A stretch of DNA of 64,000 nucleotides, from assembly GCF_015477805.1 (NCBI RefSeq), contig NZ_JADLQL010000006.1, positions 356,603-420,602 on the forward strand, in the 5' to 3' direction. This DNA is from Nocardia flavorosea. Lineage in GTDB: Bacteria > Actinomycetota > Actinomycetes > Mycobacteriales > Mycobacteriaceae. Of this stretch, positions 17,567-26,609 are shown piece after piece; position 1 is the first letter of the stretch; every line of letters starts with the position of its first letter. Made by a program: the position numbers and the translations under genes. The notes beneath the pieces are model-generated. The model was not told where the DNA came from. It saw only the letters and a program-made list of their open reading frames with translations, and did not search any database.

Positions 17567-19858
17567 TCAGCGGGCCGCCTGGATATGGGCTGCCGACGGA
17601 GTCACGAACGGAGCGAGCGCGTGCTGGACCTGCCGATGTGACAACCGGCTGTGCCGCCGCCCCGGCAGCCCATCTTCCGGCGCGCCCGTCGCCGCCCGGC
17701 ATTCGTCCGGTTCGGTCACCGCCGGGTCGGCTGCGAACTGTTCACCGGTGAGGTCGATCGCCGCCAGCCGGTTGCCGGTCCGGGCCTCGTACACGCTGAG
17801 CCGGTATCCCATCGCGAACAGGTTCAATGTCCGGCCGACCGGATGGCCGGGGGCGGGCGGATATTGGCAGGTCCGCACCAGGCTCCCGAGCTGCCCCTCC
17901 GATACGCAGGCGACCAACTGCACCGACCGCGCGTCGACGGGATGCCACACCGCGGACGGCCCGAACGCGGTGACCTCCGAGAGTGCACCGGCCAGGTGCA
18001 CAGGGCTGGTTCCCGCCGCCGAATAGGGCGCGGCAACAGTCGTGCCACCCCCGCCACGGCACAGCGACCCGTATTCCGCCACCTCGAACCGGGCGAAGCC
18101 GGAAGCCGCGAACACCGTGCCGGCGACCACCGCCAGTACCGCTCCCGCCGCCCCGACCGCGGCCGCATACCGCGCACCACGGCCACCGCCCGCCTTCTCT
18201 CCCGGTCGCCCGGCCTCCCGCTGTCCCGATGCGCGCGGTCCCACTACCGGTTGCTCGTGTTCCGGCCGCCACGGACCGGCTGTGGAGCGCACTATCCGGC
18301 CGGGATCTCGCCAACGGCCCGTAGCCTTTCGAACACCGGTCGACCTCCGCCGGACACCTACCGCGCCCCGTGCGGATTCGAGCGTTCCACGCCCACGAGT
18401 CCGGCTCTGCGGCTGCTCGGCCGGGCTGCCGGTCGTAGCCGCCGGACGCGATATTTCCCCACCGGTTCGAGACTGCCCGGCCGAAACCGGCGAATCCGCC
18501 CCTGCCACCGATGCGCCGCGAGAACTCCGGCGCGAAGCATCTTCCGTCACTTCTGCCGAGGTCCGAGGATGACGTTCACGCAGGCCGCGCGTCCATCCCG
18601 AGCCCGCGGGCCACCCGAAACGAGTATCCGCTGCCGCAGCCGGCGCAGGACCCGGCCCTTGATCGGAGAACCGCTGCGCCGACCGCAACCGAGAACGCCG
18701 CTCCTCGGGAACGTCATCCGTGGAACCCTGAGCGACGAGGCTCTGGTCGGCAGGGACGTCAGCGGCAGGAGCCTGAGCCGCGGGGACCTCACCGGCGCAG
18801 TCCTGCGCCACGGAGGTATCCGTTGCGCTGGAATACGACAAGGGCTCCTCGGCCGGCCATGTCGGTTCCACCGGCGACGCCGCGGCGTCCGCCGACCGTG
18901 ACGCCACCTCACCGGCCCGGGAATGCGGCGGCCTACTCGGCGCGGCGGGCGGTGCAGTCGCGCCATCGGGCACCGGTCCCCCGTCTCCCGGATGAACCCG
19001 GGAGCCGGCCGGGCCGGCAACCGGCACGACGCCGTCGTGTTCCGTCCAACCGGTGAGTCCGTGGACGATTCGCCCGCGGCGGCCACTTCCGGGGGGTTCG
19101 ACAGCGTCGACCGGCTGCGCTGTCCGGCGTCGAGAACCGCCGAACAGCGGAAAGCCGGTCCTACGCAACCGGCCCGCCGCCGAATCCGCCGCGACCGGCA
19201 GCCGGGTCATTGTGTCGTCCGCGGTTACTTCGAATCCTTCGGCCGCCGACTCCTCGGGAGCCGGCGCGGACAGCGGTATTCCGAGCGCCGGGAACGCCCG
19301 GGCGAGATCGGCGGCGCGCCAGCGTACGACCCGGCCGGGTGGGCGCTCGAAATACTCGGTGAAGTCCGCCGATTGCCCGATACGCACCATGATCGTGTCC
19401 TCACCCGGCTCCTGCGGCGGCCGGGCCCAGGTGATGCGCGATCCGGTTTTCGGGATCAGGACCACGAGCAGATCGATCTGCTCGGGCACACCGTGGCGGC
19501 GGAATATCGCCGCCAGTTCGGTTCGTTGCCGCCGGGCCCGTACCAGTGGATTGGCCGTACCGGACCCCGTGCGCAGATCGGCCGCGCGTTCACCGACCTG
19601 CCACCGGCCGCCCGGCGGCGTCTCGAGCACACCGTGCTGAACCGAACCGAAATCCGCCAGAACCACCAGCGTGCACCCGTGCGGCGTCCAGACCAGCAGG
19701 TCGATCACCGTGGTGGAGCGGCGGCGTGGCCGCGGCAGCGGACAACCGAGCAGGGCGATACCGCCGATACGCTCCGAACCCGCCCCCCAGTCACCGATCA
19801 GCCGGAGCAGGAAGCGCTGCACACTGGACAATTCGGCACTCTGCACGCGTACAATCAC
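17567..19858 (-). CDS. NERD-like domain membrane protein with long disordered linker
   Basis: A 763-residue protein in three parts. Residues 1-180 resemble a degenerate nuclease-related domain (IDLLVWTPHGCTLVVLADFG; LLVVLIPKTGSRITW). A Pro/Ala/Ser/Arg-rich disordered stretch runs to about 555. One membrane helix at about 560-585 is followed by a 180-residue outer domain with several Cys. The GTG at 19858 was chosen because GGAGTAGGGG precedes it. Key nuclease residues are not obvious, so activity is doubtful. The topology suggests a cytoplasmic domain tethered to an extracytoplasmic one. Function unknown. Confidence 0.6.
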   Translation of the reverse strand: MIVRVQSAELSSVQRFLLRLIGDWGAGSERIGGIALLGCPLPRPRRRSTTVIDLLVWTPHGCTLVVLADFGSVQHGVLETPPGGRWQVGERAADLRTGSGTANPLVRARRQRTELAAIFRRHGVPEQIDLLVVLIPKTGSRITWARPPQEPGEDTIMVRIGQSADFTEYFERPPGRVVRWRAADLARAFPALGIPLSAPAPEESAAEGFEVTADDTMTRLPVAADSAAGRLRRTGFPLFGGSRRRTAQPVDAVEPPGSGRRGRIVHGLTGWTEHDGVVPVAGPAGSRVHPGDGGPVPDGATAPPAAPSRPPHSRAGEVASRSADAAASPVEPTWPAEEPLSYSSATDTSVAQDCAGEVPAAQAPAADVPADQSLVAQGSTDDVPEERRSRLRSAQRFSDQGPGPAPAAAADTRFGWPAGSGWTRGLRERHPRTSAEVTEDASRRSSRGASVAGADSPVSAGQSRTGGEISRPAATTGSPAEQPQSRTRGRGTLESARGAVGVRRRSTGVRKATGRWRDPGRIVRSTAGPWRPEHEQPVVGPRASGQREAGRPGEKAGGGRGARYAAAVGAAGAVLAVVAGTVFAASGFARFEVAEYGSLCRGGGGTTVAAPYSAAGTSPVHLAGALSEVTAFGPSAVWHPVDARSVQLVACVSEGQLGSLVRTCQYPPAPGHPVGRTLNLFAMGYRLSVYEARTGNRLAAIDLTGEQFAADPAVTEPDECRAATGAPEDGLPGRRHSRLSHRQVQHALAPFVTPSAAHIQAAR

Positions 19859-20412
19859 GGCAACCCCTACTCCGGTGACCACGAAACCCACGCACACCAC
19901 ACCGGCACCAGGGGACGGTCTAATCCTCTGGTGCACAACGTGTTTGGCTGCGCCGTCGTCAATGGTAGCAATCCGCGGCACAGCGCACGAGAGCCTGCGC
20001 CCGCACGCATGCGTACGCATTTGTGCATATCAACCGAGAGTCGGCGACACAGCACCGGAATCGCCGGGCCGGCCGCACCGAATCCGCGGCGGCCACCCGG
20101 GCTGTGCGCGGGAAGCCGCCCAATTGCCCAGTGCACCGCGATCTGGCTGTCCGGGGCGGCAGACAGGATATGGATACCGTTGCCGCTCGGGCAGCCCCGG
20201 CACACCGCCCCACAGACCGCCCCGCCCCGGCCGATTTCGGCCATTGCCCGCACGCCCCACGGACACGCCCGGCTTTGATCAACACAGCCCGGGCCACGAC
20301 CGCGCGCGGTACGTTCTATGCACCAGAGCAGATCTGGTAGTGCGGCCGGCCATCGGTACTGCCGATGCGGTGAACCGCACGCGGTTGTCCGTGGCCGCTT
20401 CGAGGAGAACGT
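19859..20412. other. Intergenic region between divergent NERD-like and symporter genes
   Basis: About 550 bp with no supportable gene; the open frames continue shadows of the neighbours. The plus-strand symporter has a clear GAGGAG ribosome site just before 20413. No operator or promoter element stands out clearly enough to call. Confidence 0.5.
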
Positions 20413-22143
20413 ATGCCGCAGTTCGAAGTTTCCCAGCAGATCGTCTCCCCGCTCGCGGAGGGTGAGGTGCTGCGACTCGACGCCCAAGCCGTCGACTACG
20501 CGATAGTCGCGCTCTACTTCGTTTTCGTCCTCGGCATCGGCCTGCTGGCCCGGCAGCGTATCTCGTCGAGTATGGATTTCTTCCTGTCCGGGCGGTCATT
20601 GCCGGCCTGGGTGACGGGCCTGGCGTTCATCTCGGCCAATCTGGGCGCAGTCGAGATCATGGGGATGTCGGCCAACGGCGCGGAGTACGGTTTTCCCGCC
20701 TTCCACTACTTCTGGATCGGCGCGGTGCCGGCCATGCTCTTCCTGGGCGTGGTGATGATGCCGTTCTACTACGGCTCGAAGGTGCGCAGTGTGCCGGAGT
20801 TCATGCGGCGCCGCTTCGGTACCGGTGCGCACCTGGTGAACGCGCTCAGTTTCGCTGTCGCCCAGGTACTCATCGCCGGTGTGAACCTTTACCTGCTCGG
20901 CACCATCTTGAATGTGCTGCTGGGCTGGCCGCTGTGGGTCGCGGTGGTCGCGGCGGCGGTGATCGTGCTTTCCTATATCACCCTCGGCGGCCTGTCGGCG
21001 GCGATCTACAACGAGGTGCTGCAGTTCTTCGTCATCGTGGCCGCCTTGCTGCCCCTCACGCTGATCGGCCTGCACCGGGTGGGCGGCTGGTCCGGGCTGC
21101 AGGACAAGGTGGCGGCTTCGCCCGGCGGCCCGGAACAGCTGGATTCCTGGCCGGGTAATGCCCTGTCCGGTTTCGCCAACGATTTCCTGTCCATCCTCGG
21201 CATCGTTTTCGGCCTGGGTTTCGTGCTCTCGTTCGGCTACTGGACCACCAACTTCGTCGAGGTACAGCGCGCGCTGGCGACACATTCCATCGCGGCCGCC
21301 CGGCGTACCCCGATCATCGGCGCCTACCCGAAGATCCTGATCCCGCTGATCGTGATCATCCCGGGCATGATCAGCGCCGTACTGGTACCGCAGATGGCCG
21401 AGTACAAACAGGCCGTCACCGCGAACCCGGATGTGGACAGCGATGTCACCTACAACCAGGCACTGCTGTACCTGATGAAGGAGGTACTGCCCAACGGGCT
21501 GCTGGGGGTGGGCCTGGCCGGGCTGCTGGCCGCATTCATGGCCGGGATGGCGGCCAACGTATCGGCCTTCAACACAGTGTTCAGCATCGACCTGTGGCAG
21601 CAGTACGTGGTCAAGGATCGGTCCGACAAGTACTACCTGACCGTCGGCCGCCTGGCGACAGTCGGCGCCACCATCGCCGCGATTTTCACCGCGTTCATAG
21701 CGGGCGGGTTCAGCAACATCATGGACTACCTGCAGACCTTGTTCAGCTTCTTCAACGCGCCGCTGTTCGCGACCTTCATCCTCGGCATGTTCTGGAAACG
21801 GATGACCCCGGCCGCCGGCTGGACCGGCCTCGTGGCCGGTACCGCGGTCGCGGTGGCGATCTTCGTACTGAACGAGACGGGAGTTTTCTCGCTGTCCGGG
21901 CAGGGCGTCAGCTTCGTCGCGGCCGGTGCCGCCTTCGTGGTGGATATCCTGGTCAGCGTGGCCGTCACCATGGTGACAGCGCCGAAACCGGCAGCCGAAC
22001 TCGTGGGCCTGGTGTACTCGGAGACACCGCGCGAGCAGCGCACCGACCCGGAAGCCGCCACCCTGCCCTGGTATCAGCGGCCGGCGCTCCTGGCGGGTAT
22101 CGCGCTGGTGCTCGTGATCATCCTCAATATCGCGACCGGATAG
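20413..22143 (+). CDS. Sodium:solute symporter family protein (SSS, SglT-like)
   Basis: A 576-residue integral membrane transporter with about 13-14 hydrophobic segments. Features typical of the SSS family are FFLSGRSLPAWVTGLAFISA in the second helix region and the LAAFMAGMAANVSAFNTVF block of the sodium site. It is expected to couple inward sodium flow to uptake of a sugar, organic acid or other solute; specificity is not readable. A small membrane protein follows after 10 nt, probably an accessory subunit. Confidence 0.9.
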   Translation: MPQFEVSQQIVSPLAEGEVLRLDAQAVDYAIVALYFVFVLGIGLLARQRISSSMDFFLSGRSLPAWVTGLAFISANLGAVEIMGMSANGAEYGFPAFHYFWIGAVPAMLFLGVVMMPFYYGSKVRSVPEFMRRRFGTGAHLVNALSFAVAQVLIAGVNLYLLGTILNVLLGWPLWVAVVAAAVIVLSYITLGGLSAAIYNEVLQFFVIVAALLPLTLIGLHRVGGWSGLQDKVAASPGGPEQLDSWPGNALSGFANDFLSILGIVFGLGFVLSFGYWTTNFVEVQRALATHSIAAARRTPIIGAYPKILIPLIVIIPGMISAVLVPQMAEYKQAVTANPDVDSDVTYNQALLYLMKEVLPNGLLGVGLAGLLAAFMAGMAANVSAFNTVFSIDLWQQYVVKDRSDKYYLTVGRLATVGATIAAIFTAFIAGGFSNIMDYLQTLFSFFNAPLFATFILGMFWKRMTPAAGWTGLVAGTAVAVAIFVLNETGVFSLSGQGVSFVAAGAAFVVDILVSVAVTMVTAPKPAAELVGLVYSETPREQRTDPEAATLPWYQRPALLAGIALVLVIILNIATG

Positions 22144-22153
22144 GACAACGATC

Positions 22154-22405
22154 GTGCTCTTCGATATCCGCACCATCGTCGGCGGCCTGCTCGGCCTCTA
22201 CGGCATCGTCCTGGTGATCACCGGATTGGTGCACGACACCGCCGCCGAAGAAGCCAAGACCGGCGGTGTCAATGTGAACCTGTGGGCGGGGCTGGGCATG
22301 CTCGTCGTGGCCGTCGCCTTCCTGACCTGGGCCCGGCTGCGCCCGGTGGCCGTCGACCGGCGGGCCGTCGAGACCGAGCGCGAATCGACGCCCGGCCGGG
22401 ACTGA
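22154..22405 (+). CDS. Small membrane protein linked to the symporter
   Basis: An 83-residue protein with two membrane helices (about 7-26 and 42-61) separated by a short polar loop, and a charged C-terminal tail. It begins 10 nt after the symporter stop with GTG 22154 and ends just before a terminator, so the two genes form one operon. A role as an accessory subunit is inferred from position only. Confidence 0.7.
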   Translation: MLFDIRTIVGGLLGLYGIVLVITGLVHDTAAEEAKTGGVNVNLWAGLGMLVVAVAFLTWARLRPVAVDRRAVETERESTPGRD

Positions 22406-22431
22406 CCGAGACATTCGCTGCCGCAACGGCA

Positions 22432-22462
22432 GCTACCGGTCCGCCCGCAGCGGACCGGTAGC
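22432..22462. terminator. Strong hairpin terminator after the symporter operon
   Basis: A perfect 13-bp stem (GCTACCGGTCCGC) with a 5-nt loop, 27 nt past the stop of the small membrane gene. No T-tract follows. It is symmetric and may act in both directions. Confidence 0.7.
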
Positions 22463-22485
22463 GTTCCGGAACGGCCGAATCGATG

Positions 22486-22563
22486 TCAGTCGGGCAGGCC
22501 GATCGCGAAGCCGATGGCGATGAGCAGGCAACTGATGACCGATACAGCCACGATGATCCACAT
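22486..22563 (-). CDS. Possible 25-residue single-span membrane peptide
   Basis: ATG 22563 opens a 25-codon frame that is almost entirely one hydrophobic helix, starting MWIIVAVSVISCLLIAIG and ending GLPD. It uses nine isoleucine or leucine codons, mostly ATC, as genes here do. It fills the gap between the symporter terminator and the L,D-transpeptidase gene. The ribosome site is weak (AGG about 9 nt upstream). It resembles single-helix accessory subunits of transporters or respiratory complexes, but no homologue is known to me. Confidence 0.4.
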   Translation of the reverse strand: MWIIVAVSVISCLLIAIGFAIGLPD

Positions 22564-22616
22564 GGGTCAAGCCTACGAAACCGCGCGAGCACATCGGTGA
22601 CCGGGTTGGATACCGG

Positions 22617-22640
22617 CCCCGGCCGGCGCCCGCGCCGGGG
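22617..22640 (-). terminator. Hairpin after the L,D-transpeptidase gene
   Basis: A 7-bp GC stem (CCCCGGC with GCCGGGG) and 10-nt loop directly abut the stop codon of the L,D-transpeptidase gene. No T-tract is seen. Confidence 0.4.
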
Positions 22641-23141
22641 TCAGGGGACCACCTCGACCACATCGCCGGGGTTCAGATAGTGGTAGACCGCGACCGCGCC
22701 CGGTTCGGTCAACCGGATGCAACCGTGCGATTTGTGCTCCACCGGCCCGATGTGGAAAGCGATATCGCCGTTGAAGAACACCGCATAGTGCATCGGGGCG
22801 TGATGCATGGTGCTCCAGTGGTAGGGGCGTTTGAAATCCACGTCGAATACCCCGGGTGGAGTCTCGTAGCCGTCCATCCCGTGCGACATCGGTGTCGGCC
22901 CGTAGACCACCTTGCCGTTGTCCATCAGCCAGACCTCGTTCGTGGACAGTCGCAGGCAGGCCCGCGCCGCGGGCGAGCACGGGGCCTGGGCGGGGACGAT
23001 CGCGGGCACGCCGGGGACGTTGGGCCCGTTGGGCCACAGCGGTTCGGCGAAGGCGGGCGCCGCCGGGGCCAGGACCGCCGCCGCCACCCCGGTGAGCGCG
23101 GCCATCCGGCGCATCCGGTGCAGGAAATATCCGTTGCTCAT
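22641..23141 (-). CDS. L,D-transpeptidase (YkuD domain), exported
   Basis: A 166-residue secreted protein. A signal peptide ends near residue 32 (APAFA), and a compact YkuD domain follows. The catalytic motif is HKSHGCIRLTEPGA with the active Cys, and an upstream His lies in GDIAFHIGPVEHKS. It should form 3-3 cross-links in peptidoglycan or attach proteins to it. Unlike the large mycobacterial LdtMt enzymes it lacks Ig-like domains. ATG 23141 has AAAGAGGT 9 nt upstream. Confidence 0.88.
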   Translation of the reverse strand: MSNGYFLHRMRRMAALTGVAAAVLAPAAPAFAEPLWPNGPNVPGVPAIVPAQAPCSPAARACLRLSTNEVWLMDNGKVVYGPTPMSHGMDGYETPPGVFDVDFKRPYHWSTMHHAPMHYAVFFNGDIAFHIGPVEHKSHGCIRLTEPGAVAVYHYLNPGDVVEVVP

Positions 23142-23311
23142 CTCGTACCGACCTCTTTTCTCGATCCGCCGCCGATCCGGCGGGGCCAGCAAATCCAGAG
23201 CGAAGATCAAGAGAACTATTCGACGGTACTGAAGTTCGACGATCTGTGGGCCGCATTCGCCGTAGACTCGCCGATTCCGGCCCGAAATCCGCGGCGGATA
23301 CGGCCCGCCGA

Positions 23312-24610
23312 TCAGACCACGCTCCAGCTGTCGGAGTCCGCGCCGCGACGCCGGATGCGCCGTCTACGCTGGTAGAACACCTCCTCTACCGAGACGTTGG
23401 GAACCTCTTGAACGATCCCGGGGAGCCGGCCGTCCAGTTCGAGCTCCGCTATCCGCCGGTGCAGGCCGGCGCGCCGCTCCGCCGCCAGCTGCGCCCACAC
23501 CACACCGATTCGCCGCTGGGCGGGCTCCTCGGCAACGGCCAGCAAACGCAGCAGTTCCGGCCACAGATCGTCGGCGTTGGCCACCGAGGGCAGTTCGGCT
23601 ATCTGTTTCACCGGCATCCGGGCGATCAGCCCGGCGACGTACCGTTGCACATCGGGATGGCTGCGTTCGGCCAGCAGCAGCAGCCCTTTCCAGGGCCCGG
23701 GTTCGAACGCCGCCGTCAACGATTCCACTATGGCGATGAGCGCGGCGGTATTGGCGAAGATCGGGTTCATCGCCATCCGCTGCAGCCCCGGCTGACTGAA
23801 TTTCGATACGAATGTCATCAGTTCCGGCGCCGCGCCCCGCTGGATGGTGTGCGCCGCGAGTTTGCCCAGGGCTTCGGGGGCGGCCAGGGACAGCAGGATA
23901 TCGCCGATCCGGAACACCACATCCGCTTCGGCGCGTGACATCACCGAAATCGCGGCCTCCTGCAGTTCCGGCGAGCCCGCCAAGACGTTCTGCATCATCC
24001 GCGGTATCCGCTCGGATCCGCCATCCAGCAACTGGCGCAGTATGTTGCTGACGGCGGGCGCGGAGTAGGCGTAGGCGGCGGAGAAGATGATGCCCTCGTC
24101 GTCGAGGGTTCCGCGTTCGACGGCTTCGACCATCTTCGGCGAGGCATATTCGAGGAACGGCCCGGCGGTGATGTGGTCCTTTCGGCGCAGGACCTCGTTC
24201 ACGATCGCGACCAGCGGCTCGGCCGCCATGATGTCGCCGAGTTCACCGAGCGCCTTGGGGTCCACGTATGGTGTGCAGTCCGCCGCGTACTCGGTTTTGA
24301 GCATTGTGAGCGTTTCGGCGGCGGCGTCGGGATACTCGACCCCCACGGCACCGGCGGCGCGACCGGTCATCATCGGGGGCACGATGCGCTGGACGAGCGG
24401 AAGCGATACCTGCAGCGGGATGATCGGGACCAGGCGGCCGATCCGTTTGAACATCTCGCCGTGGTATTCGAAGATCCGTCCGGAAATACGCTGTTCGAGT
24501 TCGTGCAGGTGTTCGGCGCCGAGCCGTTCGAGGTAGGCGATCCGTTCGACGGGAACATGAAGTGTGCGCGCCAGCAGAATCATCTGTGCGCGGGTGACCA
24601 GATCGCTCAT
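23312..24610 (-). CDS. Conserved hypothetical helical protein
   Basis: A 432-residue soluble protein made almost wholly of helices, with a repeat-like rhythm of hydrophobic residues like HEAT or MgtE-N type solenoids. The C-terminus is strongly basic (RRRRIRRRG). No catalytic motif or signal peptide is visible. The start overlaps the stop of the small upstream gene by 4 nt, so the two products probably act together. Function unknown; a scaffold role is a guess from composition. Confidence 0.65.
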   Translation of the reverse strand: MSDLVTRAQMILLARTLHVPVERIAYLERLGAEHLHELEQRISGRIFEYHGEMFKRIGRLVPIIPLQVSLPLVQRIVPPMMTGRAAGAVGVEYPDAAAETLTMLKTEYAADCTPYVDPKALGELGDIMAAEPLVAIVNEVLRRKDHITAGPFLEYASPKMVEAVERGTLDDEGIIFSAAYAYSAPAVSNILRQLLDGGSERIPRMMQNVLAGSPELQEAAISVMSRAEADVVFRIGDILLSLAAPEALGKLAAHTIQRGAAPELMTFVSKFSQPGLQRMAMNPIFANTAALIAIVESLTAAFEPGPWKGLLLLAERSHPDVQRYVAGLIARMPVKQIAELPSVANADDLWPELLRLLAVAEEPAQRRIGVVWAQLAAERRAGLHRRIAELELDGRLPGIVQEVPNVSVEEVFYQRRRRIRRRGADSDSWSVV

Positions 24611-24831
24611 TTCTCGAGAAGATCCCCGAACATGATCCGGCGCGTGATCGTTTTGAACGGCGGCGGGAAGAAACGGATCATCCCGTTGACCGCCTCGATG
24701 AGCAGTTCCTTTTCCTGTTGCTGGGCCCCGCGGAACAACCCGAGCAGATCCTCGATCTCCTGGTCGGAGAGCATCTCCGAGGCTGCGGTGGGCCCGTTCA
24801 GTTCGCGGACGAGTTCGGTCTTGGCATTCAT
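24607..24831 (-). CDS. Small hypothetical protein, partner of the downstream helical protein
   Basis: A 74-residue acidic helical protein (LSDQEIEDLLGLFRGAQQQE) ending in RRIMFGDLLEK. ATG 24831 follows AGGAG by 5 nt, which fixes the start within a longer frame. The 4-nt overlap with the 432-residue gene marks a two-gene operon. No known family is recognised. Confidence 0.65.
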   Translation of the reverse strand: MNAKTELVRELNGPTAASEMLSDQEIEDLLGLFRGAQQQEKELLIEAVNGMIRFFPPPFKTITRRIMFGDLLEK

Positions 24832-24972
24832 TGCGCTCCTGTGTCTCACTCGCGGGCCGGCAGCCGCGAATTCACCGCCGGTCCCGTGTACTACCCGCAC
24901 GACGATATGCCGAATCTCGCTGATCGTAAGGGCATTCACATCTGGCGTTACCTGCCTGCAATTTGTGGTGGC

Positions 24973-25965
24973 TCACATTGCCGGGTCCGGCGGACCGGCC
25001 GCGAGGTGCCGGCGCAGGAACATCAGCTGATGGCCGACGGCCGGCTCGAAGAAGGGGTTTCCCGGCCAGACCCCGAAGTGATCGCAGGGATAGTGGCGGA
25101 CCTCGGCCCGCGCGGCGAAGGCGGCCTTCGCCGCGGCATACGGCGGCGCGCCGCGGTCGAAATCGGCGATCTGCACCAGTACCGGCAGTTGCAGACCGGC
25201 GGCCGCCCGGGCCGGGCGGTAACCGGCCAGCTGCGGCAGCACACCTGCATCGATCTCGTTACGCCAGGTGGGACCGGCCAGGGCGAGATAGGACTCGTAC
25301 CAGCCGTCCAGTGCCAGCGCCGCGGCTTCCCCGGGCCGCCCGACCAGCGGGATGAGGCCCGGACCACCGGTCACCGCGTCCAGCTGCCGTCGCAGGCCGG
25401 TGCAGGCGCCGCGCAGTGTTGCCGCGACCCCACCGGACCGCACCGCCTGCGCGGTTGCGGCGCGGCCGTCCACCAGCGGGGTCAGCGAAACGACCGCGGC
25501 GAGCGCGGCCCGAGCTGTCGCCGATTTCTCCGGGGTCGCTCGGGCGGCCGCGGCCGCGGCGAAGACATGACCACCGGACAATGAGACGCCCCAGAGCACG
25601 ACCCGCCGCGGATCGACCTCCGGCAGTTCGGCGGCAGTGGCGACCGCCGCCCGGTAGTCGGCGAGCTGGTCGGCCATCCGGACCCGCTGCCGGGGGTTCC
25701 CGTCGCTGGCGCCGAAGTAGCGGAAATCGAAGGCGAGTACGTCGATTCCGGCGGCGGCGTAGGCGCGGGCGAACGGTTCGAGACCGGAATCCTTGGTCCC
25801 GCCGAACCCGTGCGCCATCACCGCGACCGGCCGACCGGCCGGGCCCGCGAGTTCGGCTGAACCGGCCGCGAAATACCACGCGTGACACCGGTCGGCACCC
25901 GAGCGGAAGCTCAGTTCGACGGGGCCGGTCTCGGCGGCCGGTTCAGGGTGGTGGTGCAGGGTCAT
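24973..25965 (-). CDS. Alpha/beta hydrolase (dienelactone hydrolase/acyl-peptidase-like)
   Basis: A 330-residue alpha/beta hydrolase. It has the oxyanion HGFGGTKDS, nucleophile elbow GVSLSGGHVF (Ser near residue 128), an acidic residue in IADFDRGAPP and the catalytic His in PCDHFGVWPG. Related proteins occur in actinobacterial degradation loci as esterases or C-C hydrolases. It overlaps the upstream tetR by 4 nt and so forms an FMO-tetR-hydrolase operon. The Baeyer-Villiger-type monooxygenase upstream would make an ester or lactone that this enzyme could open (inference). Confidence 0.85.
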   Translation of the reverse strand: MTLHHHPEPAAETGPVELSFRSGADRCHAWYFAAGSAELAGPAGRPVAVMAHGFGGTKDSGLEPFARAYAAAGIDVLAFDFRYFGASDGNPRQRVRMADQLADYRAAVATAAELPEVDPRRVVLWGVSLSGGHVFAAAAAARATPEKSATARAALAAVVSLTPLVDGRAATAQAVRSGGVAATLRGACTGLRRQLDAVTGGPGLIPLVGRPGEAAALALDGWYESYLALAGPTWRNEIDAGVLPQLAGYRPARAAAGLQLPVLVQIADFDRGAPPYAAAKAAFAARAEVRHYPCDHFGVWPGNPFFEPAVGHQLMFLRRHLAAGPPDPAM

Positions 25966-26609
25966 GACGGGTCCTCGCGATGGTTCGGTTCGGCGCAGGC
26001 GTGGCCGTAGATCGAGCGCAGCCAGACCGTGACCACCGATTCGATATAGCGTTCCCGGTCGAGCTCCACCCCCAGGGTGAGGCGTTCGAGCAGTCGCTCG
26101 TTGAGCAGTAACAGCACATCGGCGAGCGTGGCCGCGTCACCGCCGGCGGGGGCGCGGCCCGCCCGGCGTTCGTGCTCGATCATCGCCGCTATCGACGGGA
26201 TGAAGTCCTGGCGTTCGGATTCCCAGATCTCGCGTACCGCGGCCGAGGCGCTGCGCGCGTCCAGGACGGCGCGGTAGAGATGCCGGTGGCGATCCCAGAA
26301 ATCGACGAGCCCACGGATCGTGCGTTCGATCCGGGCGGCCGGGTCGCCGGGGCCGACGAGGATATCGTTGACTGCGAATACTTCCTGGTAGATATCCTCG
26401 AGGGCGGCCCCGACGGCGGCTGCTTTGTTCTCGAAATAGAAGTAGAAGGCCGAGCGGGTCAGCCCGGCCCGCCGGGAGATCTCGGCGATATCGACGGCCT
26501 CGAGCCTGCCCCCGTTATCGCGCAGCAGGTCGTCGAGCGCCACCAGCAGCGCTTCCCGGCGCTGTTCGCCGCGCGGGGGTCCGCGCCGGTCGGTACGCGA
26601 GCGGACCAT
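25962..26609 (-). CDS. TetR-family transcriptional regulator
   Basis: A 215-residue TetR protein. The helix-turn-helix is VDIAEISRRAGLTRSAFYFYFENK at about residues 34-57, and the helical ligand domain contains many acidic residues. ATG 26609 makes a 4-nt overlap with the monooxygenase stop. It likely represses its own operon and perhaps the divergent alcohol dehydrogenase through the palindrome at 28030. Confidence 0.9.
   Translation of the reverse strand: MVRSRTDRRGPPRGEQRREALLVALDDLLRDNGGRLEAVDIAEISRRAGLTRSAFYFYFENKAAAVGAALEDIYQEVFAVNDILVGPGDPAARIERTIRGLVDFWDRHRHLYRAVLDARSASAAVREIWESERQDFIPSIAAMIEHERRAGRAPAGGDAATLADVLLLLNERLLERLTLGVELDRERYIESVVTVWLRSIYGHACAEPNHREDPS

Noticed and set aside
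20596..22176. 526-codon minus-strand frame opposite the symporter
   Set aside because: The product is His/Gly/Arg-rich with no membrane pattern or motif, and mirrors the symporter codons.
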